Below, piece after piece: positions 40,604 through 52,869 of a stretch of 64,000 nt of DNA. The notes under the pieces were generated by a model. The model saw only the letters and a program-made list of their open reading frames with translations. It was not told where the DNA came from and made no database searches. The position numbers and the translations under genes were made by a program. How positions within the stretch are numbered: the first letter of the stretch is position 1; every line of letters starts with the position of its first letter. The DNA comes from Colius striatus (Eukaryota; Chordata; Aves; Coliiformes; Coliidae): assembly GCF_028858725.1 (NCBI RefSeq), contig NC_084776.1, forward strand, positions 2,356,001 to 2,420,000, given 5' to 3'.

Positions 40604-43466
40604 GGCAGGATCACCTGAGAGTGCTTATGACTGCTGTCAAACCCTTCATAACATGGCAGAACACATCTTGTTTGTGGATATCCTAGGCTTTTTTAATTCA
40701 ATTTCCAACTGCTACATTACCCCGTGTGCTCTTGTAACTGTGTAATCACAGTCAATTCCTTCATTGTTTGGGGTGATTGAATCCAAAGCTTTTGGGCTTT
40801 TTCAGGTCATGTGTGCCAGACCTCAAAGTGACCTTAACTAACAATCCCTTGTTTCTCTTCCTCTTTCATGTACTTACTTTCCAGGATCAATCTCTTTCCA
40901 AAAATAATATTACTTTTGGCCCTGTACCTACTCCGTTTCACTCTGGTATATGTCTGGAGCACTACGGATAAGAACAAAGCTCTCTGTCTTTAAAACACTT
41001 TTCTTTCAACCACAGTGGGTCCTTTTTCTTTACACCCATTTTGTTTCTAAGGGGAAAGATGGAGTGTTTTGCACTAAGGGAATTTTGTGCCCCGTGCAGG
41101 CGACTCAGGCAGCATCCATCAGGACTATTTACTGGACTTGTTCCCATCCCATTTTAGCATCCTTTGAACATTAAAGGGAATTCATAAACCAGGAGCACTA
41201 CTGCTCAGTTACTTTGTTCCTACTTAAAACATTTATCCAATTCTTTCTGCATTAAAAAAACCAAATTGCAAACCAAGAAAGGTGAAGAACAACTCTCACA
41301 GATATTGGAGTACTTCATTCAGCAGCTCTTAGAAAGTCATGCCTTCTTCCTTCCCCATTTGATTGCACAGGGACAGGGATGTGGGCTCCAAACCCCACTG
41401 GAGAAGAGAGGGAATCCCTAGCAATCAGACTCTTCAAAACTTCCAGAGCTCTCACATGATCCCTGGTCCCCAAGGAGGACAGGTCAAGGAGGACAGGTCA
41501 CCATCACACCATCCAGGACGGTGAAAAAATGCTGTCACCTGCCAACAGGACCTTTTCTGTTGATGTAATAACAGGAAGCGATAGGTGTGCAGTGCTGTGA
41601 TTCCAGCAGATAAGTGTGGGATAGGATGGGCAGCTTAGCAAGAGCAAAGGGATGCAGAGGCATCTGTTCCATTCGAAAATTGCAGGGCAGGGCAGGAAGG
41701 GTGAAATGGAGAAGTGCTAATGCTCCATCAGCTTATCTGATGGGTGGAATTAGGATGGTAGTGTTTGAGGGTTGGGATATTTTTCATCTTTCCTATTGAC
41801 AAACATAGATTTCTTGCTCTTCCTCTCACTGGGAAGAGTTAACTGCCTTCCCTCCCTCTCCACACCAGTGCTGGATGGTGAAGAGGTCCAGCTGCTGATG
41901 CTTTGCAGGAGCTGGTGTGAGCACCTGCCCCAGACACTTCTCAGTTTTCTCAGGCACACATCATCTCAGCTTTACATCCTGAGTTTTGGGGAGAAACTGC
42001 AGTTTTCCCACTTGCAGGCTCGGAGTGAGGGTAATTATCCCCTTTACCTCAGCAGGCCTGACCTATTTTCACTGCCTGTGGTTCTCAGCTTTCTGGGAGC
42101 AATGACACTGGTATACTGTAAAGAGAGGGCCCCATCTGAGCCAAGTACTATTATTTATTTAGAAGATTTTTAGTTAGGAAAAAAGGCTTTTAAGAGAAAA
42201 CAGAGTTTAAGGGCAGTAAATCACTCTGCCTCTCTACCTAGAGCTTACTTATCCCCTGATGTTAGATGGACATATTTGAGGGGTTTTTCAGACTTTTCTA
42301 GAGACTGTATTTCTCTGGGCAGCCCTGGACTGCTCCTCTGATCTAAGGCAGGATGAGTCCTGTGATGCCTCACACCCAACTGTGCCTCAGCAGCAATTCC
42401 AGTTTGGCTGGGGCCTTGAATTTAGGCCATACCCTTGTAACTGAGTCCTCAGTATTTGCTGAGAGATCATTTATTGTGTTGTCCCTCATCGTTCCCTTCC
42501 CATTCAGACAGGAAAGTCTTATACAATAATTTCACCTCATGGAAAAGGTCATGTGCAGAGTTCACAAAACACTGTCTCTGTATTCCTTTGTTTATTGCTC
42601 AGTATCCCTATGCCCATCCCATAAGCCACAAAACAGGGGAAGATACTTAAGAATACTCTCTGTTTTGGCACATTCCCCATACTTTGGCAGTATTTGAGTT
42701 GAGGCTTTTGGTTTACATTTATCCGAGTTTCAGGAAAAAAAACAGGACAAAGCTCAGCTGGAGTTTCACAGTTTTGCTGATCTTCCCAGTGAATCCCCCT
42801 TGCAGAACTGCTGCAGGTTTTATAGGTCTCCATCCAGCCCATAAATCAGTTGAGGTCAGCCTGAAACTCAGCCCAGGTATGCCACGACAGCCCAGCAGCC
42901 CCGGGACTGATCCAGACAGCTGCACAGAGGCTTGAGCAGACCTCTCCTGTGCTTGGTTCCTGCTCTGCCACTCTCTTTCTGCTTGATCCATCCTTTTTAC
43001 CTCCAATGGTCCATTGCCACCATGCTTGCCTGCTTTCCCAGCGTGCCATTACACAGCCCCTGTGTGTTAACACCAACACCCTCCCATCAGTGATGCCCAG
43101 GCAGAGCCCTTATCGCTCACTGCAAACAGTCCTTTCCTCTCTGCACATGCTTTTTCCCTCTTTTTGAGTGTCAGGTGTGGAAATCCGAACAGGATGATCA
43201 CTCAGCACATACCTTGTCTCTGCTGCCTGCTGGGAAGTCACAGCAAAAATGAAAAATGAGAGAGGGAAGAGCTTGGAAAACATTGAACTGCTCAAAAGGC
43301 AACGGGGCAAATGAAGTCCAACTCCGTTGTGGTTTTGCTGGGCTTGATAGAGTTGCACCAAGACGCAAATACTCAGATGTTCCACTGGTTTGTCATCAGG
43401 CAATTGGTAAAAATCTTTTAGCACTTTTACTTAAGGAGTGCTGATCTTTTTTCTTTCTTCCCACAG
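40604..43466. other. Non-coding stretch (possible intron)
   Basis: No gene supported. A 133-codon plus-strand frame at 41772-42173 has no recognised domain and no splice context. The stretch would be intronic if the exon starting at 43467 is real. It contains a 14-bp tandem duplication described separately. Confidence 0.5.
41472..41499. repeat. 14-bp tandem duplication with AGGTCA half-sites
   Basis: AAGGAGGACAGGTC occurs twice head to tail (41472-41485, 41486-41499). The duplication creates two AGGTCA nuclear-receptor-type half-sites in direct orientation, 41481-41486 and 41495-41500, with an 8-bp spacer. Whether any receptor binds cannot be judged. Confidence 0.9.
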
Positions 43467-43557
43467 AACTCCTGTGGGTATGATGAGGCGTTCCCCAAAG
43501 AGCACTAATGATCTCATCCTAGCTGACCCTACGAAGAAACCTTTAGCTCAAGCATGA
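43467..43557 (+). CDS. Candidate 3'-terminal coding exon (C-terminal tail)
   Basis: A strong acceptor precedes it: a branch-like TGCTGAT near 43439, pyrimidine-rich CTTTTTTCTTTCTTCCCACAG ending at 43466. One phase (one leading base, then ACT) gives 29 codons to TGA at 43555: the tail starts TPVGMMRRSPKSTNDLILAD and ends PTKKPLAQA, basic and with a possible phosphosite RRSP. Another phase gives only 13 codons ending ...FPKEH. Position in a structure that continues to a good polyadenylation site raises credibility. I do not recognise the gene; its upstream exons were not identified with confidence. It could instead be the last exon of a non-coding RNA. Confidence 0.42.
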
Positions 43558-44062
43558 ACACTGATCAGCAAGTGCTCACTTATCACAGCACAATTGCTGG
43601 TTGATGCTCTGTCTTGCACCAGTTTACCCACAAGGGTTTCCATGGCAATTCATATACAGTATCATACCTGTAATGTCATGCCCAATCTACTGTTTTTCCA
43701 TGGGATGTACCACATGCCAGCCTTATAAATCCTTGAAAAGCCTTGGATCTATAGGCTAGTAATTACCCAGTGTCTGTGGAGCAAATCCAAAACACACTGT
43801 GGGTCTGTGGAGCTGTAATTAGGCCACAGACTGCATGACTAACCCACTGCTGCCGGACGTGTTCCCAGTCACAAGGTGTAACGTAACCCTTGCAGCCACT
43901 GGATGTTTTCCTACAGTAAAAGCCTTTGCAAGGACTTTATGTAGTTCAGTTGCTGTAAAGCTAGATTTTTAGAGCAGAATTATTAGTAGCAGCCCTCTCA
44001 ATATGTAACTCTCCTACCATGTAAGACCTCTGTTGACACAATAAAGACCTGTCCCCAGAGCA
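43558..44062 (+). other. Candidate 3' UTR of the terminal exon
   Basis: From the TGA at 43555 to a predicted CA cleavage point at 44061-44062, about 505 nt without other splice-like signals of note. It ends in a classical arrangement: AATAAA, 17 nt, CA, then GT-rich sequence. Includes repeated GTCTGTGGAGC-like text at about 43775 and 43804. No AU-rich destabilising pentamers are obvious. Confidence 0.4.
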
Positions 44063-44100
44063 AATCTGCACGTGGGGTCAATCGGTGTTTGTGTCTGGGT
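44040..44100 (+). terminator. Candidate polyadenylation site
   Basis: AATAAA at 44040-44045, a CA dinucleotide at 44061-44062, and GT-rich downstream elements CGTGGGGTC (44071-44079) and GGTGTTTGTGTCTGGGT (44084-44100). Spacing of 17 nt and about 20-40 nt respectively fits a vertebrate cleavage/polyadenylation site. Confidence 0.55.
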
Positions 44101-47100
44101 CAGGTAACAGGAGATGCTGTACTCTGTGACCTGAGCCTCTTTCTACATGACCCCATCCACGAGACACAGGCTGGTCTATGGACTGGGGACCCAGAAACTA
44201 TCTGTGTGTAATGAGAAGCTTCATGGAAGGGAGAGGGGAGCAGCGAGAGTCAGCAGCTCAGCTCTCTGTGAAGATGGTCCACAGCAGGGTCTTTGCTCAC
44301 TTCTTTCCCCATGCTCTGCCTGAAACAGCTTTTTGGTCTAACAGTCTACAGCAATATCTAACAGCCAACAGCATCTCTCAAAGGGAATTCACCTCAAGAA
44401 GTGATGCAAGATCCCAGAGCTGCACACATCCCTGAGCACATGGGCACAGCATCCTTAGCAAAGCCACAGGACCCTTCTGATCAATTTCTTTACATTAAAT
44501 TCAGCCATGCTCATAACTTTCCAAATTTGGATGGGCCACAAAAGACATAAAGGGGAATATCTAGACTTTAAAATGACTGGGAGAAAATTGATCAGTAGAG
44601 TACATGGATGTGAGAGGTAGGGTATTTTGTTGAGGGTAGAGTATTTTCAGTAGTTGATACACTTCCCTCTGAAATTAAGTCCTCCAAGAATTGCTTTGGA
44701 GATCAAGTCTGATCACTTTCAGAGGAAGACACACAATGAATTTGTTTGTCTGCTCCTATCAGTCAGATCTGCAGGTCCTGCCATTATGCCAATTAATTAT
44801 GTCTTCCAGTGTCTACCCACATTTATGCTGCAGGGATTTGCTCTCTTGTTCTTAATGTAGCAGACTGAGGGACAATCCAAATCTGCAAGCAGTCCACATT
44901 GCATGGTATTTTGTGGAAAGTTATGTCTAGATTATAGTTATATATTTATACACATAGGCAAACACACATTTGAAACAACTGTCCTTCAACTCCTGCTCTT
45001 TGGCTTCTGAAAGCTGAACTGGAACAAACTTTACAGAAAACCCATTTCCACCCTCAGTTTTTAAGGACAAGTATTGTAGCTTCCAGAAGGACTTTCATGG
45101 CAAGTCAAGTTGTTTTCTCCTTGAGAGATTGATAAAGTGAAACTTATATCTTGCAGCTGGCTCAGTCACTCCTTTGCAAGCATGCTCACCTCGCTCCTCC
45201 AGCAGCAGGAGAGACCTGGCATTCCCCTCCTGGCACTCGTGCCTGCACTTGAACTCAAGACTGAGCTGAGCTTCTGCTATAAAGGGGGTCAATGCCTGAG
45301 CTGCAAAGAAAGAGACTGAATCACAATAGAGGCTGCTGGAGAGAGGACTTCTGAAAACATTTTCTGTTTCTAATTTTGGTAAGGAAATAGGTAATTACTG
45401 TCTTAGACAATTAAATGAAATTTCAAACTCCGTTTGTTTCTGATAAATATCTTGCAGCTTGTGACAGAGGCTGCTGGAAATCTCCTCCAATAGCAGTGCC
45501 ACCTTGGCCAAGAAATGTTTGATTTGTGCTCTAGCTTTTTCTTCATGTGGGTTAGACTGGCCTATAGTCAGATAAAAACAACCATCTGGTTAGTTCAGGT
45601 TTTAAAAAATCATTTAAAGCCTGTCAGTCTTCATTTGGTAGCAGCTATACCCAATCTGTGAGAGAAGTAGCTCAAACTAGGAACCAGCCAGCACTAAAAC
45701 ACCATTTGCCAGCTTACAGAGGGAGTCTGAAATCTTGATCTGTGTGTCTTCAAGCTTTGGCTACCTCCTACCCAGGAAGGCTTGGTGAGACAGCATGTAC
45801 TCTGTTGGCAGACCGACAGTGTTCACACTCATTGGCATCTGAATCACCTCCATGCATCACTGCATCTCAATTTCTGATGTAAAACATGTTCAGTGGGTTG
45901 GGTTTAAATGGCCACACAGATATCTGGGCATCAACCAGTCCTTAGATTCCATCTTAGAAGATTTATTTGGCTCTAATCCAGTCTCATATGACTTTTCTGT
46001 CATATATGTGTTCTCCAATTACATTATTCAGTTGAGTTAGGGGAATACCCTGACACCTGTTGAACAGAGAAGCGTCAAATCTTGCAATCAGATATTTAGT
46101 TAGAGCCTAACAATGTCACTAGTCCTTTTCACAAGGACTTTTAGGTCTAAATCCCAGTGGTTTGAATGAACTCGCTATCTTCAAAGTCAAGCAGAAATTC
46201 CACCACTTTTACCTGTGCTGTTGGCTCAAATGCTTGTAAAATCTCTTCCTTAGAAGTCAGTCTCATTCAATGAATCCTTCAGTGACTGCCCTGACAGCCT
46301 GCAAACAGTCTTTCATTCTGTAGTGTCCAGTTTTGGAGAATAACACAAGATGCTTTATTCCTAGAAATAGGACAAGGAAAGGTGAACAGATCTCCCCTGA
46401 CATGCCATGCTGCTATGGACTGGAGTTTCCTTGGTTGTCAATATCCACCGGGAAACGTGTCACCAGGTGTTGCCTTTCCATTGCCACAGTTGTATCAGGG
46501 ACAGCAGACACAGCCAGGACACCCAGTTGAACACAGCAGCTTGGGCTTTAGCTTGCACTTGTGCTGGAGCTCAGCTCATCTGTCACCACCACTACAGCCT
46601 GCCTGAGGCACTGGGAATTAATTACAAAGCTGGAGAAGAAAAGTCAATAACAGAACTGAAATACTCCCATCGCTTTCTCTCGAATCAGATCTCCCAGATA
46701 ACGTCTGCTGATCATTAAACACGATGCCAGGTGAGACAGTATTGCTAATTAGAAGGACACTGTGTCCGGTCTTCAGCCAGCTCTTGAGAAGCTCCATGAG
46801 GTCATGCATGAACAGGCTCCAAGGGAAAAGGCAAAGTGTCAATAGGGATGATTTCCTCAGTAGATTCACCTGTGATAAGGACAACCCAGTGACTCAGTGC
46901 AGGATGAGTATGTGCTGGAATTTTCATGTCCATGTAAGAATAATGTAGTATAGAACAATTCAGTAAGTGCCTGGGTATTTTTTTTCCATAGATTTTATCT
47001 AAAATTAGAGGTAAGCAACAGGAAAAATCTGAGGCAGAAAACAAATGCTCAGTTTCTGTGGCTGTTTGCTGTCACCCCAGGATGCTCTGCTCATAAGGTA

Positions 47101-47585
47101 ATACTCTGAGTATGGTGGGGAAAAAAGAAACAAACCCATGCACAAAATTACTTCCAGTTGGTCTGAGGTAGGTCCTGAGTGACCAAAATCTCTTCCTTTG
47201 AAACAAATCCAGATCATGTTAGTTGTGCAGGCTGTGTTCTGGTTCAGCATGGAATCAAGTGAGAGTGAAGATGTCCAGTCCAAAAAGGGAGATGTCATCA
47301 GTCCAAAAGATGCCAGCCTTTATGCAAATTGGCTCATCAGAGAGAAATGATGCTGCTAATCATGCAAAGCAGAGAAGTGGGCTTCTGATGATGACTTTCT
47401 GTATTGCCATGAGGACAAAACCATCTTTGAAGGATTCGTAACAAACTGAAAGCTCACTGGAAGTACCTCACTTGTTTGTTTTGGCTTCCAGAGCATTTCT
47501 AAGTGTAATTACTAGCAGTTGAGAAATGGAGAGGATGAAAAAAAATGTCTTGTGGCTCAGGATACCCAGGTTGATTTCTAACCTC
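44101..47585. other. Non-coding stretch
   Basis: No gene recognised. Splice-like pairs occur, for example an acceptor-like CTTTCTCTCGAATCAG ending near 46688 and a donor CCAGGTGAGAC at 46728-46738 bounding about 42 bp, but all three frames of that interval have stops. Octamer-like ATGCAAAT occurs near 47322. No repeat family recognised. Confidence 0.5.
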
Positions 47586-47830
47586 TGTCACAGTCCAGTG
47601 TCACACAAGAAAAACAGCCTTTAATTCATCTGCAGCTCGGATCAAAGCTGCCCTTTGCCTGCCCAGCAGCAGCAGCTCTTTAGGCAAAGGTGTCTTATGC
47701 AGTCAGCCTTTCACAGGCTGCTGATGCTAATGCAATTCAGACAGCAGCAATAATGTACTTTCTATAAGGGTCCCCAGCACTTATATTATAAGCCTCTTTT
47801 AACAGCAACACACAACTTCAGATGGGGAAA
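47586..47830. promoter_or_regulatory. Candidate conserved element with two hairpins
   Basis: Contains a perfect 9-bp inverted repeat CCTTTGCCT (47652-47660) / AGGCAAAGG (47682-47690) flanking a CAG/AGC-rich loop, and a second 6-bp one CAGCCT (47704-47709) / AGGCTG (47715-47720) with a 5-nt loop. TCF/LEF-like ATCAAAG sits at 47641 and POU-like ATGCTAATGCAAT at 47725. No open frame fits an exon. Interpreted as a candidate regulatory or structured element; stems are too short and loops too long for a microRNA precursor. Confidence 0.3.
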
Positions 47831-50800
47831 ATCCAAAGCTCCTGTGTGCAGATGCACATCCTTCTAAGCCAGTGGATACAAATGGATTTGTGTTCTGCAA
47901 GAATGAATGTTTTTATTGAGACACGTTTTCTGGGCAGTGACAAATCTTTCCTTTGGAACACAGTGATTAAGGTTTAATTTTATTCTGGATTATAGGCAGC
48001 TCCGTTTGCAAACCAGCCCTCATCCAAGTTTGCACACATATTGCCTGGAAATGAACGTTACTCTCCAACTGCTTAAGCAGCTTTGGATAAGAAATGATGG
48101 TTTCAGGAAGATTAGGAGCATAAAAAAGATCTCCAGGGTAAGTGGGAGTTAAGAGAAAATGCCATCATGGGTTTAGGAAGAAATGCTGTTGCCTGTGAGG
48201 GTCTAAGTCCCAAATCACTTGTAAGAGTTGGAAAAAGCTGATGGGAAAAGGATAGATTAGTGAAGGTGATGCATTTACAGATGCTGAGCATGAAGACAGC
48301 CCATATGTATGCATGTGTATATATATATATATATTTAATCATCACCAGGAAAATGTACAGGCTTCAATCTTCTTAGAGAAGTAAATAAGTGTTTATAGTT
48401 CTGGAGGTTTTATTCTATGGCAGCAACCAGGGGCAACACATGAGATGAAATTATAGCTTCATAGTTATATAGTCATCTTAAACACAGAGGGGAACAAAGT
48501 CTGTCTGCCTCAATTCAAGAGGTAAGGAAGATGGACAGAGGGGTGGAAGAGAAGCAGGGCAAAGGGAAAGAAAGCAATGCTTTTAGGGCAAGAGAGATGC
48601 AGTCATTTGCCTTCTTGTATCCAGATCATATCTCCTCTGGGGTTTTCTTCATAGGCACATGCCTAATCTGCCAGATAAAGGTATTTCAATACAACATACT
48701 ACTATCTGTTCTTCAACACAGGTGTTCACCCCTGTCTGAGAGCGGTAGGAGGAGGACAGTGTGAATATCAGATGGATGTTTCACCCTCGCTGCAGTGACA
48801 GCTTTGATTTGTGAAGCAGCTTGGAATAAAATGCTGGTAAGTTTTTCATGGAAAAAATAATGGACATGATTTCTGTGTATTGCAAAGAGAACAGCAGAGA
48901 GCTGAAACTCCTGGACACGCTGTTATCCATCCAAGTGCCAAAATCCCAGATGGATGTACAAGTTAGTGTTTTTAACCCAGAGAAGTAAGGTTACAACCAT
49001 CCTTAATTAAGTAGGTTCTGCTTGTTTATTGTTTTCAAGTCTCTGCAGCTCTACTCATCAATTTTTCACACTCTTCCCTGGCTGTTTTCTCACATTCAGT
49101 CTCTTTGCTGGTTTGATGTTTTGTTCTCTTGAGATTTCTTTCATAAATTTTTACAGTTTCCTTGGAGAACTCTTTCTGGTTTTTTCTCCTCCAAATGAAT
49201 CCTGTCACTGTGCTATGGTGTATAGCAAGAGAAGAAAGCCAGGCAGTGGAAACTCCTTTAACTGAATGATATGGAAAAACCCCTCTGGCTCCCTGTCAGC
49301 CAACGGAGGTCAAATGCAGTCAGAGCTACAACTCTGCCAGTGGATCCTAAATCCACTATTTAATATCGATCCCCAGCTTCATAAATACCATATTGACACT
49401 GGTGACATCAGTCCTGACATCAACATGATGAAATACAACCAGGACATATAAAAATGACTTCATACTGTCAGATTTACTCACAGCAACCACTGGAACAAAA
49501 CCAGAAAGGATCTTTTCTCAGTTTAATTAGTTATAATGTTTTGGTAGAAAAGCTCTGTAGGTTAGATGAATATTGCTTGCTTGCTGTCATCCAGCTGTTT
49601 GTGTTGGGGTGCTCAGGCATGGTGCTGAGGTGAGAGTGAAAGGGGCAAAGCTGGGCTGCCCCAGTGGTTGGTGTAGGGGGATATTTGAGCTTGGTGTTGC
49701 AGGTACCCTGCTGTGGGATACACGGGCTTAGTCATGCCCAAGGCACTGGGCACATTCCCCTGCAGAATAAGTGTCCTGGGGTCTGTTGCCATCACTGCTG
49801 AGCCTGGGGAGGTCCTTGCTGAATTTAATTAACACCTAGAAGCAGCACCATTAAATCACACAAAGGACCAACTGGAACATTTAGCAAAAGAGAGTGTTCT
49901 CAGTGGCCATGGTGGTACCAGGGAAATGGTTTTGAGCTGACAGAAATTCACATGGTAACTATTTTTTAATCAAATGGAGGGGGGAGGAAGAGAGTGATTC
50001 AGATTCTCTCTTGAAAACTTTGTAAAATTACTTTTTGCACACCTCAATTATCTCCACCTTCATTTCATACATAAAAATCTGTGCCTACAGAACAAGTCAA
50101 TAAAAGCCAAGAAAATGAGAACAGTTTGAGACAGCTCTTTGGATTGCATATATAAAGCTTGGCTGAGGTGACATCATTGGGGCAACAGTGATTTATACCA
50201 GCTGAGGATTTGGCCCATCAACTGGGAATAACTCATTCTGTGCTGTGATTTATGCTCTCCAGTTATTGACTGCTTAGGAATAAGCCCTCTGTTATAAACA
50301 ATCTGGGAAGCAAAGAAGGCAATTGTATCTTAATGAGACTATGGTTCAAAGCACTGCCGTTACATTGACCCTTCTATAGATCAGAAAGTCTCCTTGATTT
50401 AATTACCTTACAGAAGCCCAGACTAGACAGCTACAAAACTCATTTATGCCTCTATGTTTTGGGGTATTTTTTACCTTTTTTTGGTGCACTTTACAGTGAT
50501 TTACAATTCAGCCCAGAGACTCTTCAGGCAACCCATGAGAATTGTTTCGAGGGGTTTGCAGTTTGTTTGCAGTGACATTTCCCCACTTTGAGATTATCAA
50601 GATCATGTCTCCTTTCCCAAGCACAGAGAATAAGCAGTTCTGCCTTTTAAGTGTAAAGGACCAAAAACTTCAAGGACAGAATTAGGGGGATTTAAATTAG
50701 AGGCAAGACGCTGCACACAGCAGAAACGTTCTCATTTGGAGATTCACAATTCAGACTTGCATGCAGTTTTCAACAGATATTAAAGGATTGTTCCAACTGG

Positions 50801-51603
50801 ATTATCTCATCCTCAAGGACACCTTTTTTTTTCAACCCCAAATCTGTGGTACAAAGCAGTGGAAATAATAAAATGTTCCTTTCCAGTCACAAATGAGCAT
50901 TCTCCTCTGTCTCAGGATGTCTCACAGTCTCTCGTTAGATGAGGTTCAAAACACACTAAAAGTTATTGAACCATCCAACTGTTACATCTTAATTTCTTCT
51001 GGAGCAACACTACACTGCAGCCAACAGTGCAGCAAACAGCCTTGGTGCCTCTCTGCTGCTTCCTCAGTGCTGCAGCCCGGGGGATTTTGTCTCGCTGCTG
51101 CCAGGGAGAGATGCTCAGAGTCACCAGAGCCCAAGCGGATTGTAACCTACCACAGGGACCACAGCCATCAACCACGGGGTCACCCAACCTCACCATGCCC
51201 AGAGGTGGCTGATGGTCACTGAACCAGCGTGGAAGTTGTCTTTGTGCTAGCAGAAGTCTTGATAACTATTCAATAAACACACACCTTCCTGTTGAGTCTT
51301 TGAGGGAAAAAACCCTCCTCCCAAAGCTTTTTTGTCATCTCCCTGGATTCAAAGACTTTTGTCTTACAGTTGTCCAAAGCCTCTGCATGATTTCAAAGCT
51401 GAAATCCCATTTCAGTGTCATAATTTACAGTTGGTTTCCTGAGGCTTTGCCTGAAAGACACGATTCCCACTCATCTTTCAAAACTGCCTTCTGTGCATCA
51501 CCTACCCTGATTTAGGATCTGCATTTTCACTTAACATTCTCTCCTGGTACATTCTCCATCTCTTGCTTTTCCCTGACCACAGACAGTTGGAGTTTTAGTC
51601 TTT
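47831..51603. other. Non-coding stretch
   Basis: No gene recognised. Donor-like CCAGGGTAAGTGGG at 48132 and ATGCTGGTAAGTTTT at 48831 each follow weak acceptors by about 40-60 bp; such small intervals occur by chance. A 109-codon plus-strand frame at 50893-51222 is unrecognised. T-run at 50824-50833. Confidence 0.5.
48318..48334. repeat. TA dinucleotide microsatellite
   Basis: A TG/TA run (GTGTATATATATATATATAT) of about 20 bp. Likely polymorphic; no other role seen. Confidence 0.8.
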
Positions 51604-51655
51604 AATGTCACTGTCTGACCTTGGTACAACTGCTGGTGTCTGCCTCGGTCTCAGG
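51604..51655 (+). mobile_element. Possible MIR-like SINE core
   Basis: TGTCACTGTCTGACCTTGGT followed by CTGTCTGCCTCGGTCTCAG-like text resembles the MIR core CTGTGTGACCTTGGGCAAGT followed by CTCTGTGCCTCAGTTTCC in the same order and close spacing. Substitutions are many and the flanks do not extend convincingly, so this may be chance similarity. Confidence 0.35.
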
Positions 51656-52869
51656 GGGCTTAAAAGCAAGAGCCTGACAGAGAAATGAGTCAAGTCCTTT
51701 TGCCCTGGATGTGAGCACACTACCTGTGCTCAGCAAAGCCCCCCACCAGGTGTTATATACTGTCATCAATTAGCTCATGCAATTAATTATCACTAATGTT
51801 CAAAATGTAGCAGAGTTTGGAACAGAAAGCATCTCATATTTTGCCTTATCTATACCCTGTGAATATACTTCCTTCTTTGCTTTCAAGCCCCTTAAGCAGC
51901 AACATACTCCCTCAGGGATGAAGTCTCCTGGAAAAAAAAAAAGTGATAATATATATTACTATAACTATAAACTATATTAAGAGTTATATTTCACCCACAT
52001 TGTAAACCACACATTAATATTTAACATGCCCCTGCCTTCTTTCAACACAAATAAAATGTTATTGCTCTCTCAGCTGAGCTATATTTAAATGGAACAATGA
52101 TTTATATTTTTCCAAAACAAACAGTCCTCAAGTGAAGTTACTTTGAAATTATTTGAGAGGTATTTTTGTGAATTGGATGGGTGCCCAAAAATAATGTTGT
52201 AGGTTGTAAGATCTGACAATATCCATAATTATACTGATACAATTCAGCTTAAGCACCCCACCTGCCTCTGGGTACCAGGAATCTCTCTTTCTCCTTGACA
52301 TCTGGGTCATTTTAATATATTCTAGTTGAACATTTAGATCTACAATCATAAGCTCCTCTGCAGAAATATAGTCTTGTATTTTTAGGGCTGGAAATGGACA
52401 CAGGGAACTTGTTTCTCCCTCTTAAAATAACAGTAAGTGTCTGTACTAATAAGAGAGGGGTGGAAAAGAAAGAGAATAATGTGACAACTGTAATGATCCT
52501 GCTCTGTCATAAAACAAATGTGTTAATAGTGAAATATGATCATCAAACTGCAGAGGCTCCCTACATCTGGATGGAATCACAGGCTCTGAAGGGAGTGTGT
52601 AGAGGTGCCGTGTCCCAACAGTGCTGCAGGTAGATCCCACATGGGTCTGTACACGCTGCTGTAACGCTCCTCTTGGCTTGTCCTGCTCTCCTCTTCAACT
52701 GGGGATGCCGCTGAACCTGTAGCAAGATCTGTAACCAAGGGATTTCCCAGGGGAGGTTGTCAGCCTGCAGTTAAAGGGAGGGATTCTTGCCTGTGTGCAC
52801 ACACAGCTCTGCCTGGTCGCTGACTGCATCTGATCCTTGATGTGATGAAACCTTTCCCACGTTCTTGAT
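51656..52869. other. Non-coding spacer
   Basis: No gene recognised. An A-run followed by AT-rich text at 51932-51975 could be a retroposon tail, but nothing recognisable precedes it. Confidence 0.45.

Noticed and set aside
41772..42173. 133-codon plus-strand open frame
   Set aside because: No recognisable domain, hydrophobic start is not a clean signal peptide, no exon signals, and within the range expected by chance in 64 kb of six-frame translation.
46689..46730. 42-bp exon-like unit with good acceptor and donor
   Set aside because: All three frames contain stops and the unit is very short; likely coincidental splice-like sequences.
47570..47615. CAGGTTGATTTCTAACCTCTG resembling the MIR tRNA part
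   Set aside because: Only a loose match with no readable core next to it.
48796..48835. About 40-bp interval between CTGCAG acceptor-like site and GTAAGTTTT donor
   Set aside because: Too short and the acceptor pyrimidine tract is weak; one open frame of 13 codons is uninformative.
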